From Tachypleus tridentatus (lineage: Eukaryota; Arthropoda; Merostomata; Xiphosura; Limulidae), in NCBI RefSeq assembly GCF_004210375.1, contig NW_027467782.1:35701771-35765770 (forward strand): a DNA stretch of 64,000 bases. Reading direction: 5' to 3'. This document shows, piece after piece, positions 1 through 13,269 of this stretch (position 1 is the stretch's first letter; the number at the start of each line of letters is the position of its first letter). Under the pieces are notes generated by a model, which did not search any database, was not told where the DNA came from, and saw nothing but the letters and a program-made list of their open reading frames with translations. Position numbers and translations under genes: made by a program.

Positions 1-3000
1 TGTTTAGCCCATTTATTGTGTTATAGAATAGGGAAAGTGTGATTCTGAGGGAAGTTTGATATTATAATTAAATTGTAATCATAACACAAATAATAAAAAA
101 AGACATTAAACACGGGTCAGTGTTGTCTGGCAGATTTTAGTGTATTAGTCTATTAATAATTATACCTTGAGTGAAATTATAAGTAAAATATTACAATATA
201 AGACAAACACTGAAATATTTTCTAACATAAAAAAAATAAAATTCATAAGGTTTCTAACTGATTTAGAAATTTAGGGAAAAAAAACTTCATTATAGTATGA
301 ATGTAGACATTTCAAGAAATCACTAGGTAAATTAACATGTTGCTATTGTGGTACATGTAATAGTTCTGTTCTAATTTTCCATTTGATTTAATAGCTAGCT
401 CATAACTGTTTGGTCTCAAGGTAATATATAGATAGTAGAAAATTAACTTGAATCATCTTATAAACTGTTGTTGTGACACAACTGAATTCCTCGTGTTTTC
501 TGAACATAACTTAACAACTAATTGTAAAGTTACATACAGATATTAGAATATAAACAAACCTTGTAGTATAATAAATAGCAGCTATGATAGATCTAAACTG
601 TCTTCTTTATGATTCAACACACTGATATAGTTGTGTTAAGAGAGTCATCTGTATAAACAATATCTGTAAAGATATGTCTTCAAAACAAACACCAAGGGCC
701 TTTATGAGATTTTTAGAATGGTACTTAATACAGTTTCTCAAGTGTGGTCCCAGTTATTACTGGAAGAAACATTTTCATGTGGATGCAAAGTAAAATTGCC
801 AACCTGGTATGTGGTGAAGTAAAATGGTAAGCAGACAATACAGGAAAGAACAGTTAGTATTATGTACAATAATTTAGGTATAGTTGACTGGTATGCTGTA
901 ACATCATGAAGGGTGCTAAGAATACATTGTGTTATAATAATCCATAAATGGTAAAATGATTGTTACTATACCACAACTGCTGCAACCTAATGGCAGACAC
1001 TAGAAAATCACAGTATTATGACAAGGGAATAAAAAATGGTTATGTGCTAATATGGTAATACTCTAATGTAGTGGGAGATGCTAAAAACAAACAAACAGTA
1101 CTACAACCATGAACAAGTGGCTAAATGATTGTCACTGTGCTGTACCTTGATGTTGCTATAAGGTGACTGTTTTGTGGTGCTAAATAATTTGACAAAGTTG
1201 TTTACCAAACTAATGCAGAAGAGCATATGATGTTACTACTATAGAATAATTCAGTTTATTTGTTACATATACAAAACAAATATGTCTGTAGTAATATTAC
1301 ACAGTAGTATAATTTGTTTGTCATTGTATAAACAGACTTTTCATCCTCTACTTACATCAGACACTTAGAGCTGGCAGCTGGTTTTTACTCAATATTAAAC
1401 ATATTTACGAGCTGCGTATCTGAAAGCCAGTGTTCAGTTTATTTTGAAATAAATCTCACATCTCATGCTTGTAAGAAATGTTTGGTAGGATAGTCTACAA
1501 ATGGGAAAAGAACTTTTAAAGATTCTTAAAAAATGGGAATAATGTTTGACATGTTTCTCTAATAATTTGACACTGAAAGAAGTTAGTTGTGCTTAACTTT
1601 TATGAAACATTTAAAGTTGTGCATTTTACTTGTCATATAAGTATGCTACTGGTTGAATTGTAATTGACTAATTAGATAAAATAATTATTAGCTATGTTGT
1701 AAAGTGCATTTTCAGCTCATAATGAATGATACATCATCAGGTTATTATGGTGGTATAGTTTTCAACAGTTTTTGTACTTTACATTAAATAAACCCCACTA
1801 TTTGGTAGATGGTGTAGTTAAATACTTTTCCTTTGCAAAGAGGTTTTAGTGGAATAGTCCATTACAGTTAATAATAAGGTAATATAATTTACATTGTTTG
1901 TATGAATAATACATACTTCATGAAAAATATGTTAAGATCCATTTTTTTTCATAATTACAATCATTAAGTGTTGCTTTTTTTTAATATCATTCATGCTTTT
2001 TCATTTATAAATTTGACTGCTCATGGGAGAGATGTAATTAAACATTAAGGGTTTTTTTTTGTCTCTAGCACTATACTGTTTCTGCTTCTGTTTGTTTAAT
2101 TTGTTTGTTATATGAAATACCAATTTTGAAGATCCCAAACTTGTAGATGTTTACAGCATTGGAACTACTAGTAAACATTTGTTAATGAAGAAGAATTTTT
2201 GTAACATTACTCCTGTTACTGATTGTAAACAGAAGACTTAGTACTCCTGATTTACATATTAATTTATGTTAGTACAAGTATAGTACTATATCATGTTGTT
2301 GTTTTTTTAATTCATGGAATACCTATTGTGAATCATATTAGATACTCAAGAGATTCAGACAAATGAAAAAGGTACAGAGCAATATAAAATTCTCACAAAA
2401 GATAGCCATGTTTAGATAGTGAGTAAAAACTTTTCATGTTTTGTTTTTGTTATTTGTTGGGAAAAAAAGTCAGAGTGGCCTTTTTAACTAATATAAAACA
2501 ATTTGTTAATGATAGTGCAAGTTCCCTTGCACAGGCCTTCAACAGTTACAGAGATTAGTGATAAGGGTTAACATTTTCTGTGACCATTAGTTGTCTTAAG
2601 GGTTCAAAATATTTGTAAGCTAATAACCATCATGAAGGGTGGAAACTTCTGTAAGGTATCAGCCTCTGTGTTTCTTAAATGTTTTCACAAAAACTCTCAG
2701 TTGTTTACAATCCATTTTGTCAGGTTGGACTTCAATGGTCACATCATGATTCAAACTGCTTACTCTTGAATGTTCAACATTTAGTTGTTTCTTGTCCCAG
2801 CCTTTTGTATTACTTTGTTTTGACCATAGGCAATTTTTTTTTCAGAATAGTATGTTACTGTGGACATGAATAATTAGTGTAAATATGTGTATATTGCTTT
2901 GATGTTTTGAACTATGAAGTGCTTCTTTATGCTTAGTTTTACACTTCTGGAAACAGCTAAAACCATTTAACTCAATTGGGATTTTAACACTAGTTAAAAG

Positions 3001-4865
3001 GTTATAAAATTTGATAATATTGTCATGCTTTTGCTTTTGTGTAAATGATAAAAAATTGATCAGAGAAACTAACTTTAAGACATAATATTTATAAGTAGAC
3101 TTCAAATAAAACAAGTCAGAACTATTTTTGTGTGTGTGTGTGTTTGGAAAATATTTTATTAATCATTATAAACTTATAACTGCTACAAAGAAACTGTATA
3201 ACATATTTATTTTTCTGGTTGTGTTAGATGTTGATATTTTTCAGTTTGAAGAAATCAAGTTTTGTGGAATGTTTTTTTGTTCAGTAACTGAGAAAGATAT
3301 TTATCTGTGTTGTACATTGTATGTTTTTTTTGTTTGTGGGTTACATTTGTTTTCCACAAAATAGTTTATTGTAACTTATCTGTTTATACCTTTGTTGCTG
3401 AGTTTTTGGGAGATAGTTTTCAAGTGCCTTTTGTGTGCAAACCAAACAATTTCCATAAAATCAGTTTATAAGTTTTTGGTAAATTTATCCTATTTAATAA
3501 CACCATTTTTTTGCTTGAGTTGTATATAGAGCAATATTTACATGTTTATGTACACAGTATATTTATTACTTGTTTTGGTTTCTGAAAATATTGGATGGAT
3601 GAATGGATAGAATACATTAAAAGTTAATTGTATACTTAGTGTCGTTTTGTTAGCTGGTGTTAATTTTTAATGTTTTAAACAGTAATTTGTATGTATTTAC
3701 GAGTAATATATTATATGAAACTATGTTGTTTTATCCAATAACAAACAAGCATACTTTAATGAGATGTTGGTTGTTTTTTTTTTGAAGTTAAGAAATAATA
3801 ATACAGTTGTTAACAGAATGACTAGTACATAGTTTCCAAAAAATGTTTTGTAGATTGTTTTTTATTATAGGCTGTGTGTGACTTACAGATATTGCTGTAT
3901 AGTCACAGTTCTTTGTAGTAACATTTACTCTGCAACTCTAGATACATATACTTCTCCCTCAAGTACTTTTGTCAGACATCATTTCATTTGTAGGTCATAA
4001 AAACGTGAATATAATCTACAGCCTTTATTACTGTTTGTTTTTAACAACTAAAATAAGAAGACAATTTTTATGATACACTATCAAGATGTTCCTCTCATTT
4101 GATACTTCTGCTTATAATGACGTAAAATTATTTTTATGGAAGTAAACATCACAACTTTATTCAACATACATTATTATTGTGGCATTATATTTTATTTCAT
4201 AACATTCAGTTTGAGTTGTTTTAAGGATAGTTTGGTACAGCTGCAGCAATGTATCCTTGTCTGATAAATTTTTTAGTGTTCCTCTTTCTTTTGTTCATGC
4301 AATCATATGTCCTAATGTGATATTAAGTACAGTGATTGTGAAGGAAAAAGAAAATTTATTTATTTTGAGTAAAGCATAAGGAGATATTGCCTTAAGGGGA
4401 CTTTGCCTTTCCCTTCTGATCATTGGATTGCATAAATTTGGGTCGGTTTACATTTAGGGAACTTGGTCACGAATTGCACTGTTCCTCAGGACTTCTCTTT
4501 ATACCCCAGATTCTGTAAGTGGAGCCAGTGAGTTCTTACCACACCCAGTTTTTATCCAAGTCCCTGAATGTTTTTGTTAGATTTTAGTAGGTGTAGCACT
4601 AACCTACTTGAAATACTGGCTCATATTTGATGTACCTTTATCTGGTTGAGGTATGTATGGCTTTTCTGTTTGATCTATGTAAATTCGGTTTATTGTTCAT
4701 GGAAGAGAGTCCACTGTCTCCTCATAATTTCAAATGCAGAGTTTTTCCATTCTGAGTTTTTGGTTGAGCACAGTTATTCCACTTCCTCCCCATAATTCCA
4801 GGTGCAAGTAGAATGTACCTTTCCCACACAGTTGGGGTAAGAAGATGAATGTTCATAATTACATT
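1..4865. other. AT-rich non-coding DNA
   Basis: I see no gene, RNA or clear mobile element in this stretch. It is rich in poly-T/poly-A runs and short reading frames with no recognisable motif. A short GT repeat lies at about 3129-3142. From about 4370 the base composition becomes less AT-rich and the text looks like an old interspersed repeat leading into the SINE at 4873, but I cannot name it. Confidence 0.6.
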
Positions 4866-4872
4866 AGTAATG

Positions 4873-5142
4873 TCCAGGTGGGTTTGGGTGATCAATTTGG
4901 AGTTTGAAGGTTGTGTGATTGAATCACTGTCACACACCAAACTTGTCTATCCTTTCAACCATGGGGATGTTAGAATATTACAGTCAATCCCACTATTTGT
5001 TCACAAAAGAATAGTCTAAGGGTTAGCAGTGGATAATGCTGACTAGCTACCTTCCCTCTAGTCTTGTGCTGCTAAATTAGGATGGCTAGCACAGATAGCC
5101 TTCATGTAGCTTTGTGCAAAATTCAAAAACAAAAAATCGTTT
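4873..5142 (+). repeat. tRNA-derived SINE, family 1 (diverged copy)
   Basis: A B-box-like stretch (TGATTGAATCACTGTC, near 4915) is followed by the family body: a CCAAAC/TTGTC segment, CCATGGGG, CAATCCCACTATTTGTT, then CTACCTTCCCTCTAGTCTTG, CTAAATTAGGATGGCTAGCA and CAGATAGCC, ending in a TTCAAAAACAAAAA tail. The same body, on the other strand, lies at 28023-28269, and a further copy at 31298-31545. The tRNA-like head is strongly decayed. I associate this family with horseshoe crabs. Confidence 0.8.
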
Positions 5143-5261
5143 TGGGTGTATTTGTCATATTCATACAAAGTAAAAGTTCAACATTGAATAAAAAAGGGTA
5201 ATCAAGTTAGTTTATAATATTTAATTACATTAAATATTATTAAAATACTTTAATTGTGAAA

Positions 5262-5475
5262 TGGGCTTTCTGTGGTATAGTGGTTTGTGTGCTAGGCTGA
5301 GGATCAGAAAGTTTAAGGTTTTAGTCATGATGATATCAAATATGCTTCAGACTTTCAGCTGTGGAGATGCTATAGCATTGATAATCAGCATGGTTACTTG
5401 TTCAGTAGGCTAGACAGTGGGTGTTGCTGACTGGTTGCACTCTGAAAATAGGTTAAAATTACATATACCTTAGGA
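5262..5475 (+). repeat. tRNA-derived SINE, family 1 (very diverged, probable)
   Basis: Order of motifs follows the SINE at 4873-5142: a tRNA-like head around 5265-5330 (TGTGGTATAGTGG resembles an A box), ATCAAATATGCTT, CTTTCAGCTGTGGAGATG, and GTGGGTGTTGCTGACTGG. The 3' half is not recognisable. Identity is by weak similarity only. Confidence 0.45.
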
Positions 5476-6179
5476 ATTTCTGGCTTTTAGGCATCATTGA
5501 TTAAAATACCAATTCAGATATTCTACAATACTGTAATGACTTGTATTTCTGTTATTGTTTTTACAAACTTAACACTACAAATACAGCTGTGTGATATTTT
5601 ATTACATTTAAACAAAATTTATTTTTATTCTGTTATTTGACAATGTGCATGTAGTTCTGATTGGCTATATTTAATGTTATAAAGCACATGTTTTTCATTT
5701 TTAATTACATTTAATATTGCCAAGTGGATGCATGTAGTTTTGATACAGTACCTAATTTGTTTTGCATTGTAGTTTTTTTTGTTTACTGTTATCCTTTATA
5801 TGCAAACCTATGGGTCACCACAAGCATCGAAACTACCCTCCACCTCACGAATAATGTTGTTTGCTGCATATTTACATGTAATTTGTCATGAAACAGTCCT
5901 CCACCAATAGAAGTATGAAGTGCTCTCTTGCATGATGCAGTTTTCTCCCTCTATTTGATTTCACCTAGAAATAATTTCTCATGGGCAGTTTTCTAGCTCA
6001 AAAATTCTGTTTTTCTTGCAATACTTTCTTGTTTAAATTATTATTTTCATTTGCAATTATTGTTAACTGCAGTATATTATTAACTTGTTTCTTTTCTTTT
6101 GGTTTGACATTTTTTTTCAAACCTTTTTTTAAATTCCTAACTTATTCACAGTCAAATATGTATTCAGAAATCATAACAT

Positions 6180-7730
6180 TGTATTCAGATACAGGAGTCT
6201 TAGCTGAGGCTGTCTTAGTTTTTGTTTGTTGGGAGGTTGAACTTCATGTGGATTGCCTCTCTTCTATCTATCCTTATCAGATGCTTCTGATGCCAATAGA
6301 TTCCATTCAGATAATGAAGAGTTTTACAGCTTGTTTCTCTCACTTTATTTGCTGTGCAAGTGTGTGTCTTGTCTCTCCTGAGGAACTGGCCAAGCCCATC
6401 CTATCAGCTATCTTGGATATGATCACTGATTTCTCAGGTATGTTACCTTTTATCTATATCCTGAGTTTCATGTGAACCTACCCCTTCCCTGCTACATCCC
6501 ACCCCATCATGTGAGTACCAAGTGTTTCTTTTCTTGAGATATCAAAGTCCATGATAATCACTTCCTATTTTAATTGAAGACAAATCAACCTGACTTGACA
6601 CCCATAGGTTACCATCATGCTGGCTATTATTTTCCTGGACTCTTAACAGCTGAAGTCTCTTTGCCAATGTGAGTTTATTTCAGGCCCAGTTTTCCCACCT
6701 TTATCTTACGTTTACTTCTTTTCATCAGAATCTTTTATCTTTCCACATCCTTTCTGAGGCTATACACCTTTTTTCTGAAGGATATTTGGGGGGATACCCA
6801 TACCCTAATTTCCTCCATGTTGATACAATTGGCCTCCTATCCCATATCCCCTCACATGTGACTTCTTTGTTGCTATGATTCATGGATAGCAACATTCTTT
6901 TGTTTCAAGTGCTTCTGTCATCCACTTATCTATAACACGTACTGATGGTTCCTTTACTATGTAGATCTATTTTTGAAGATATACCTGAATCTTTGGAGGC
7001 ATCTGGGGTATCTGCAAGACAACATTCAGCCTTTTATTCTTTGTTGCATGTTTGTCTCAACTTGCTCCAATTTCAGCTTCTATTTAGATTTTCTTTCCTT
7101 TGCCCTCCCAACCCTTACATGTTTCCTCCTTCAGAGGTTCTTTCAGTGAGGCATTTTTCTCACCTTTGTACTATCACCATTAACAATTCTTGTGACTATC
7201 CTGTAGGTACTGGCCAAGTGGAATCTCATTTGTCCATATTTGTCCACCTGTAGATGGAATTTACTCCTGCTCTATGGTATACTGGATAATCTCAGATTTT
7301 TTTCTCCAGTTCCTATACCCCACTTTCTCTGTCTCCTCAACCTTTCCCTTCTCTGTTTCTCAGGATCATGTTATGTGACAACTTATTTCTGAGGTGATTC
7401 AGACTCTACTCTTGCAGTGTGCTGTAGTGCTTTTCAGTTTTTCTTTTCCAGGATTTTACTTCAGGCTTTATCTTGTTTCCATGAAAACTGAGGAATAGCA
7501 CTGTATGAACTTTTGTCACTCTTAGGGTTTTTTTTCTCCAGGTATATAGACATATTTGTTTTTTACTTTCCTATTTCAATCTTCCAGTCCAGACACTATC
7601 TTTGATTTATGCACAAAGATGTTTATCATTTTTATGCATTACCTTTCATGCTTGTCCTGACACATTATACCTTTTGTTAGATAATCAGGGCTTTTGCATG
7701 ACTTGTGAACTATCAGTGTGTGCACTTCCC
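6180..7730 (+). other. Unassigned, coding-like block (probable old retroelement)
   Basis: Compared with its surroundings this block is richer in C and T and holds several open frames (for example 5981-6475 and 6945-7253) with no conserved domain that I recognise. It lies directly upstream of a LINE RNase H-region fragment (7845-8074), so it may be more of the same element, for example its first ORF, but I could not match it to the ORF1 remnant at 36.8-38.0 kb. No host function is proposed. Confidence 0.35.
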
Positions 7731-7844
7731 TCGGTATAAATGGATAATAGGTTTCTTTTAGATCTTTACAGACCTTTAACTTCTCACTACACATGTCTGC
7801 TTTTAATAGAAGCAGATCATACAGGTTGGATGTTCTTTCCTTAT

Positions 7845-8074
7845 ACTTTCCCCAATTCAGAGCTTATACGTAGGGTCTTGCAAATCTTTGCACCTCTGCT
7901 GTTTGCAATTGTCTTTACTATATGCTATGAAACTTCATTCTTAACCACAGCATCCCACCTGGTGTTATTTTCCTTCCTAGTGGGCCATACTTTTTCAGAA
8001 CAGATGATCTGCCATTGCTTCTTTTGGCCTTTCATATCCAGGCACAGTTGGATGAATTGGGTCTCAGCACAAGA
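7845..8074 (+). mobile_element. LINE fragment, segment between RT and RNase H
   Basis: The translation resembles the equivalent part of the LINE at 28380-28590: CLYYML, HSIPPGVIF, PYFFRTDDLPL and LAFHIQAQLDELGLS follow the same order there (CLYYML, SIPSRVVF, CFSDQTECH, QSQLDELG-like). Both are from the same family, with RNase H of the I/Jockey type. The fragment is cut off abruptly at its 3' side by the Penelope-like piece that begins at about 8076. Stops in the frame show it is dead. Confidence 0.7.
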
Positions 8075-8075
8075 A

Positions 8076-8545
8076 ACAAAACAAAAACTCAACATACTAG
8101 AAACCAAATAAACACAGCTATAAAACTATGCTCACCACACGTTTTCGAACACTGCAAGTCAAATAAACACAATATAACCATAGAAAACACTCAAATACTA
8201 AATAAAGAAACAAACATAAACAAATGCAAAATTAAAGAAGCCTTACTTATACAACAACTTAAGCCCAAAATAAACCAATACAAAGGAACACCTTTATACC
8301 TATATTAATAAATATAATCCAACATCTAAGCATGCCCTCTACATTCTTACACTCAATTACACAACTTCTTTCAAACATGTAATCAGCTATTGGTCAGTTA
8401 CCTCTTTCTTTGTTTGTGAACCTGACAATGACCGAAGAAGGTCGAAATGTTGTTCGCTCCTCTACATTGTGCATTCTCTACCCATACCAGCCATTTTTGC
8501 ATATATAATTTTCTCTACAAGTGGGTTTTCTCATCACCATGGATT
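8076..8545 (+). mobile_element. Penelope-like element, 3' end with GIY-YIG endonuclease tail
   Basis: The reading frame up to 8308 ends in HCKSNKHNITIENTQI, then ILNKETNINKCKIKEALLI and KPKINQYKGTPLYLY. This is the pattern of the C-terminal part of a GIY-YIG nuclease of Penelope-like retroelements: a conserved Glu in KEALLI and Asn in KPKIN. The following 240 bp of non-coding DNA (GACCGAAGAAGGTCGAAATG and onward to about 8545) look like the 3' end of the same element. Reverse transcriptase and the N-terminal half of the nuclease are absent. It is a fragment. Confidence 0.7.
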
Positions 8546-8569
8546 ATCTGTCCTAACAATCTTGAAATT

Positions 8570-10384
8570 GTGAATGACGTGTTCAGTTCCTGATATGTAC
8601 AGTGGTGAGCATTCACTCTTATCCCAGTCATGATAGATTTGGCCTTTAGTGTTTAAATTTATCTGTCCATTAATTTCTTTACTGCTTCATTTATTACTCT
8701 TATCATCAGTGCTGCCCAGTCTGTCTTAATTATATAATGTTTTTCATATTCCAGCTCATTGTTTTCTGTGTAGTCTTCTATTTTTTTTGTCTGTGATGGT
8801 GTCAGTATTTAGAATATTAACCTGCTCATATAGTTTACTGTTTCCAAATTCTTGATTGGTTATGCCCATAACAACATCAACATCTGCATCAACCTTAGGT
8901 TCAACATGATTGTTAGCATCTTTGTTATTATTTCCTTGATTTCCTAACTCATCACAATTTACAAACGCTTTGGATAAAGCATCCAATATTTTCAGGAATC
9001 TTACACAAGTATCACTGTCTTTTATGATGAATCTTGCAAGAATAACCATTTATTCAATAACAGATTAGTCAGTTGATTAACCATAAACATTAGCACAAAG
9101 TTGTCACTTAATTTTAGTTCATTTAATATTTTTGTTTCAGCAATTTCACTCAAACATTCTAGAAGTTTGTAATGGTGGTGTTTGACACATATGTTGCATT
9201 GTTTCCTTTGCAAGTGTCCTCTTTGATGCAAGCATTCAACACTTCTCCTAGATCAAGCAACATTTCAAAATTTATGGTGTGAGCAAGCTTATTATTGCAT
9301 AAAATACAGACATTAGAAAATTTGAACCATTGCTTCTTTGCTTATTTCTTGTTGTTTCATAATTAAATAATCAATTTTCCAAAGTACTTCAGGTATGATA
9401 GCTTCGACTCAGTGAAATCCTGTGTTCTTTTGTTGTCTCATTACTTTCAATACCCTCCAATCAGATCCTCTAACATCATGTTTTATTCCAAACATCTTGG
9501 CCAAATGGAGTTTTGGCAAAAAGTACAAACATTCTTTCATTGTATACATACTTTAATCACAGTTTATTTTTCCTCCATCTTTGTTCAAAAGCTAATGCAT
9601 ATTTTTGGTTGTTAGTGTTTGTTTTAGGCTTATCTGAGGTTCTTCCCTGGTCTGATATCCAGCAGCTGCGCTTCATTTGTGTTCACAGTGGTGTACAAAG
9701 TTGATTCTACAAAGAATGGGTTGCATATGTTTCTTCCATTTCACTGGTGTCATGCTTTTTTTTTTCTTTCAAAGAATCAAATATGATTTGTTTACTTATT
9801 AGCCATTATTATGACATCCTCATATAAATTGTCTTGGAAAAGTTTCAAATTCCTTCAGAAAGCCAGATAAAACACTTCACATGGGCAGGCATTAAGCAAG
9901 CTTATTGTATAAAGGCAGAGACAAATTTTACTCCAGGCTAAGTTTTATTTTTCTGATTGATCTATCATTAACAGTAGGTAATAGATACAAATTAATCAAA
10001 ATGACATTAAAGAAGATTTTATGCAAAAATTTCATTGGTATACTTTTATATTTTATATATCCCTAAAATTTTGATAATATTTGCATACATTATACAAACT
10101 TTTAGTGGAAAAAAATAGGCTCTGTATGGTATCCACTGTGAATGATGATGTCTGATGAACCATTTAAGTACAAGTGAATTAGCATGGGGTGAGCCATTTG
10201 TTCAGTTTCGTGTATAGGTTTTTCCTTTGTACTTTTCTTAAAAATAATTTTTGTGCAAAGGTATTTATTTCTAACAGGCTTATTGTAAAGTGTACTACAG
10301 AATTGACAAAGAATGTCTTCATGCTTATGGTGAACTTTATTTCAGTGATAATTAATGCCAGGCAACTGTAGTCACATTATATTG
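8570..10384. other. No recognised gene; two unassigned minus-strand frames
   Basis: Minus-strand frames at 9231-9022 and 9049-8756 abut and overlap in different frames. The upstream one reads ICVKHHHYKLLECL and LNELKLSDNFVLMFMVNQL; the downstream one has an acidic, Asn-rich stretch (VEPKVDADVDVVMG). They may be pieces of one former protein-coding element, but I do not recognise a family. The remainder is AT-rich and featureless. Confidence 0.35.
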
Positions 10385-11365
10385 GAGTGCTAGGTGAAAA
10401 TAGTAATTCCTGGGCATCTTTTCCCACTATAGCTACAACCCTTATTGACTTATGGACCCATGAGTAAAACAGAAAGAGATACCTGCTTTTTTCTGCTGTC
10501 CCTTTGATTTAATAAATTGGGCCCAGTCTTCATATCAAAATAGGGACTTTGTGGTTACTCAGTGTACTGTCTCCAGTATTCGCATTCCTCCTGATTTCCT
10601 AATCCATCCCCACCCTCGTTTTGTGGGAAAAGGGAGTCTTTTAACACTTGCCAGTTCGTAGTTGCTGGGGTAGTGGACCATGGAGGCTGCCTCCTGAATG
10701 TGCTCAATTCCATTCTGTTGAGTGTAGGGCAGTGGTTTCCTGAAGGTGTATAGGGCATATGTTCTTCACCAGTCATACACTATATCATGAGTAAATCCAT
10801 TGCAATGCTGCTCACCTCCCTGGTTGAGATCTCTCATTTTACCATCAACTGGATGCCAATTCAAAGAGACTGATTTTGGATTAGAGATGGACCAACTAAC
10901 ATAAGTTTATATACATTTGTTGGTAAGGATTCATTGTTCTACAATTGTCAAGTGCTCCAACTCTGTGTGAGTGAGTCTTGTATGGGGTAGATGTAGTCTC
11001 TCCAGTGCTCCACTTCTGATAAATTCAAACTTGGAGGAGGATGGTGTGCAGACTGGAACCTATCTGATTGGTATTTGAGTGAACCTCCACACTGACGCAT
11101 CTCTTCCTACTGTTATTCAGGTGTTAGGTTCCTGAGTGGCTGGTGTTGGTTCTGGATTTGCACATGCACAACATTTTGACTGATGGCATGAAATTTATTC
11201 TTTCTTTCTTCTGAAGTTGAGGTTTAGATGGTGTGGACTCTCTCTCTGCCATTGGTTGGATGATACATACCAGATGCTGCTTGGCTTTGGAATGAAGATG
11301 ACCAGGCAGGTGTTGTCTGGTGGTGAATGAAAAGTTTTTCATATAAAAAGCAGCATTCAATGCTT
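10385..11365. other. GC-richer block, probably an old interspersed repeat
   Basis: Base composition is clearly less AT-rich than on either side, with edges near 10385 and 11365. No reading frame carries a known motif on either strand. The sharp change in composition and the absence of splice-like structure suggest a transposable-element remnant (for example a LINE 5' region). This is inference only. Confidence 0.35.
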
Positions 11366-11939
11366 AGATCTGTTAGTTAAGAGTGCATGCTTGTTGCAAA
11401 AATATTCTTTGTGCAGGAAAATAACAAATTCTGATATTTGCCTGCACATAATGTTATGTATATAGTTTGTATGTAAGTATATTTAATTTTAAGAAATGTA
11501 TATAATTCTGATATTTTACTACATTTAATGTTATAAAGGCAGAAGAAAAACTAGTCTTCTCTGTGATTCCAATTGTTTTGAAAAGTGTTGAAGGATGTGA
11601 AAGTTTACAAGTTCAAGTAATGTAAGTATGAAAGTTTAGAACTGATACAAAATTTTATTATAACTGTAAAATGTACACAATACCTTCTCTATGTTCTTGA
11701 TTTTTGTTGAAATGTTTGAATAAGACATATTACACAAAAAAAGCAAAAGGATAGTTAGAAATTGTAATATTTTAACTATAATAAGATATATCCACTTCTA
11801 AAATCATACATAGTTTATTTTAATCACTTTATGCACATGTAGATGGCACGTCACCACTAAAATTGAGTTACTGGAGTGGGACTATTTATTGTTTTTCTTG
11901 CATATGATATGTTTTACTTCTAAATTTTAACTGCTAGAG

Positions 11940-12860
11940 TAAGCCTTCCAATCTCTTTTGTGCTGGAAAGTTGAGTTTTAGTCTGTTTAAATTTCATAAT
12001 TTTAGGTGCAAATACAGCTCAGTTACTAAGCTTAATGAATTATAGTGGAATTCAGTGGTTATCAGTATTGTAGTTTTTGAATATTTTGGTTATTCAATAT
12101 ATATTTAAAACCTTTACAAAAATTTTGTTTCATGTTTTCTATGTTTGAAATATCCTAAAGATTAATAAGCTATAACAAGCATCATCCAGGTGGAAAGGTT
12201 GTAGCTGGAAAAGACAATTGCTTTCTTTACTTCTTCATTTCCTGTTTTATGTTTTAAGAAAAATAAGTTTAATAACATGTTTGAAAATGTTAATAAACTA
12301 TGTAGATATATAATGTACAATAATTGCAATGTGGCTGTATTTTACAAAATATTAGGCCGCTAAAACACACAAAAATAGGTCACTTTGTAAAGATTTAAAA
12401 TCAGTTTTATATTATTGGTTTGGGAAACATGAGTGCATGTGCACCACATCATTGTAATTTGTGTTAGCTTGGCATGGCTGAAAGGCAGTATAGTAAAAAT
12501 AATAAAACTGTATAATTGTATAATATAATGAGATTTAATCTATATAATCTGAACATTTATGTTGTGGTGTTATAATCTGTAGTCATTCTTGAGTGAAAAA
12601 AGGCATAATTTATGCTATATTTATTTCCTAATTTTATGTGGTGGTTATGAGATCATCAAACTGACTTGACCCATAGAGAGATTTGGTGAGGAAATAATAT
12701 AAAATATAAAGTTTATTTTTCTTAAGAAATGTGTCATAAAACTATTTGGATGATATAAATATTTTGCATGTGAAATTTGAAAATTTTCTGATGCATAAAA
12801 ATATATTTTTTATCTTAAAATGAAAATTACTTTGCACATTAAATAGGCAATGTGCTAAAA
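11940..12860 (+). repeat. Interspersed non-coding repeat, copy 1 of 3
   Basis: The block shares a long ordered set of motifs with 52330-53165 on the same strand and with 42150-42880 on the opposite strand: GTTACTAAGCTTAATGAATT then TAGTGGAATTC, TTTGGTTATTCAA, TTTTAAGAAAA then GTTTAATAA, ATTACAAAATA...CCACTAAAACACA, and (with the 42-kb copy) GTGAAATTTGAAAATTTTC. No protein is encoded. The copy at 51.8 kb starts next to a TTAA, linking it to the TTAA-flanked family described below. Confidence 0.65.
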
Positions 12861-13269
12861 TAACAAAGGGTATGATAAAACATTGCATAACAAACCTTAA
12901 AACTTAATAGAAATAAAACTAATATTTTGCGTATGATAGCATTGTAATATTTACAAATTTTGTGAACATGCACTTACTAATTTAGAATTAACAGCATGAA
13001 ATCTATAGCAACCACAAAATGGTAACAAAGTTGGTCCAGGGACCTAGGCCCTTCCTGAAAGTGTTTGTACATCTGTCATTGCTCATATATACAGAGGTTG
13101 TATGCATTTCAGTGATGGGTTGTACTTGATAAGTTCATGCATGGTAATGGCTTGATCTGGTTTAAAATTATTATATGCCTGCTATTTAAGTACAGAGTGA
13201 ACCATGATTCATCTTTAAAAAAGGATATGACTCCACATGCTGTGCATTCATTGGATATGTTCTTTACAG

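Noticed and set aside
2842-3364. Small genes in the first 5 kb (for example 2842-3114 minus, 3128-3364 plus)
   Set aside because: Low-complexity AT-rich translations with no motif. They are expected by chance.
5981-6475. A 164-residue membrane protein
   Set aside because: The hydrophobic N-terminus comes from T-rich DNA, there is no start context or homology, and the neighbourhood is repeat debris.
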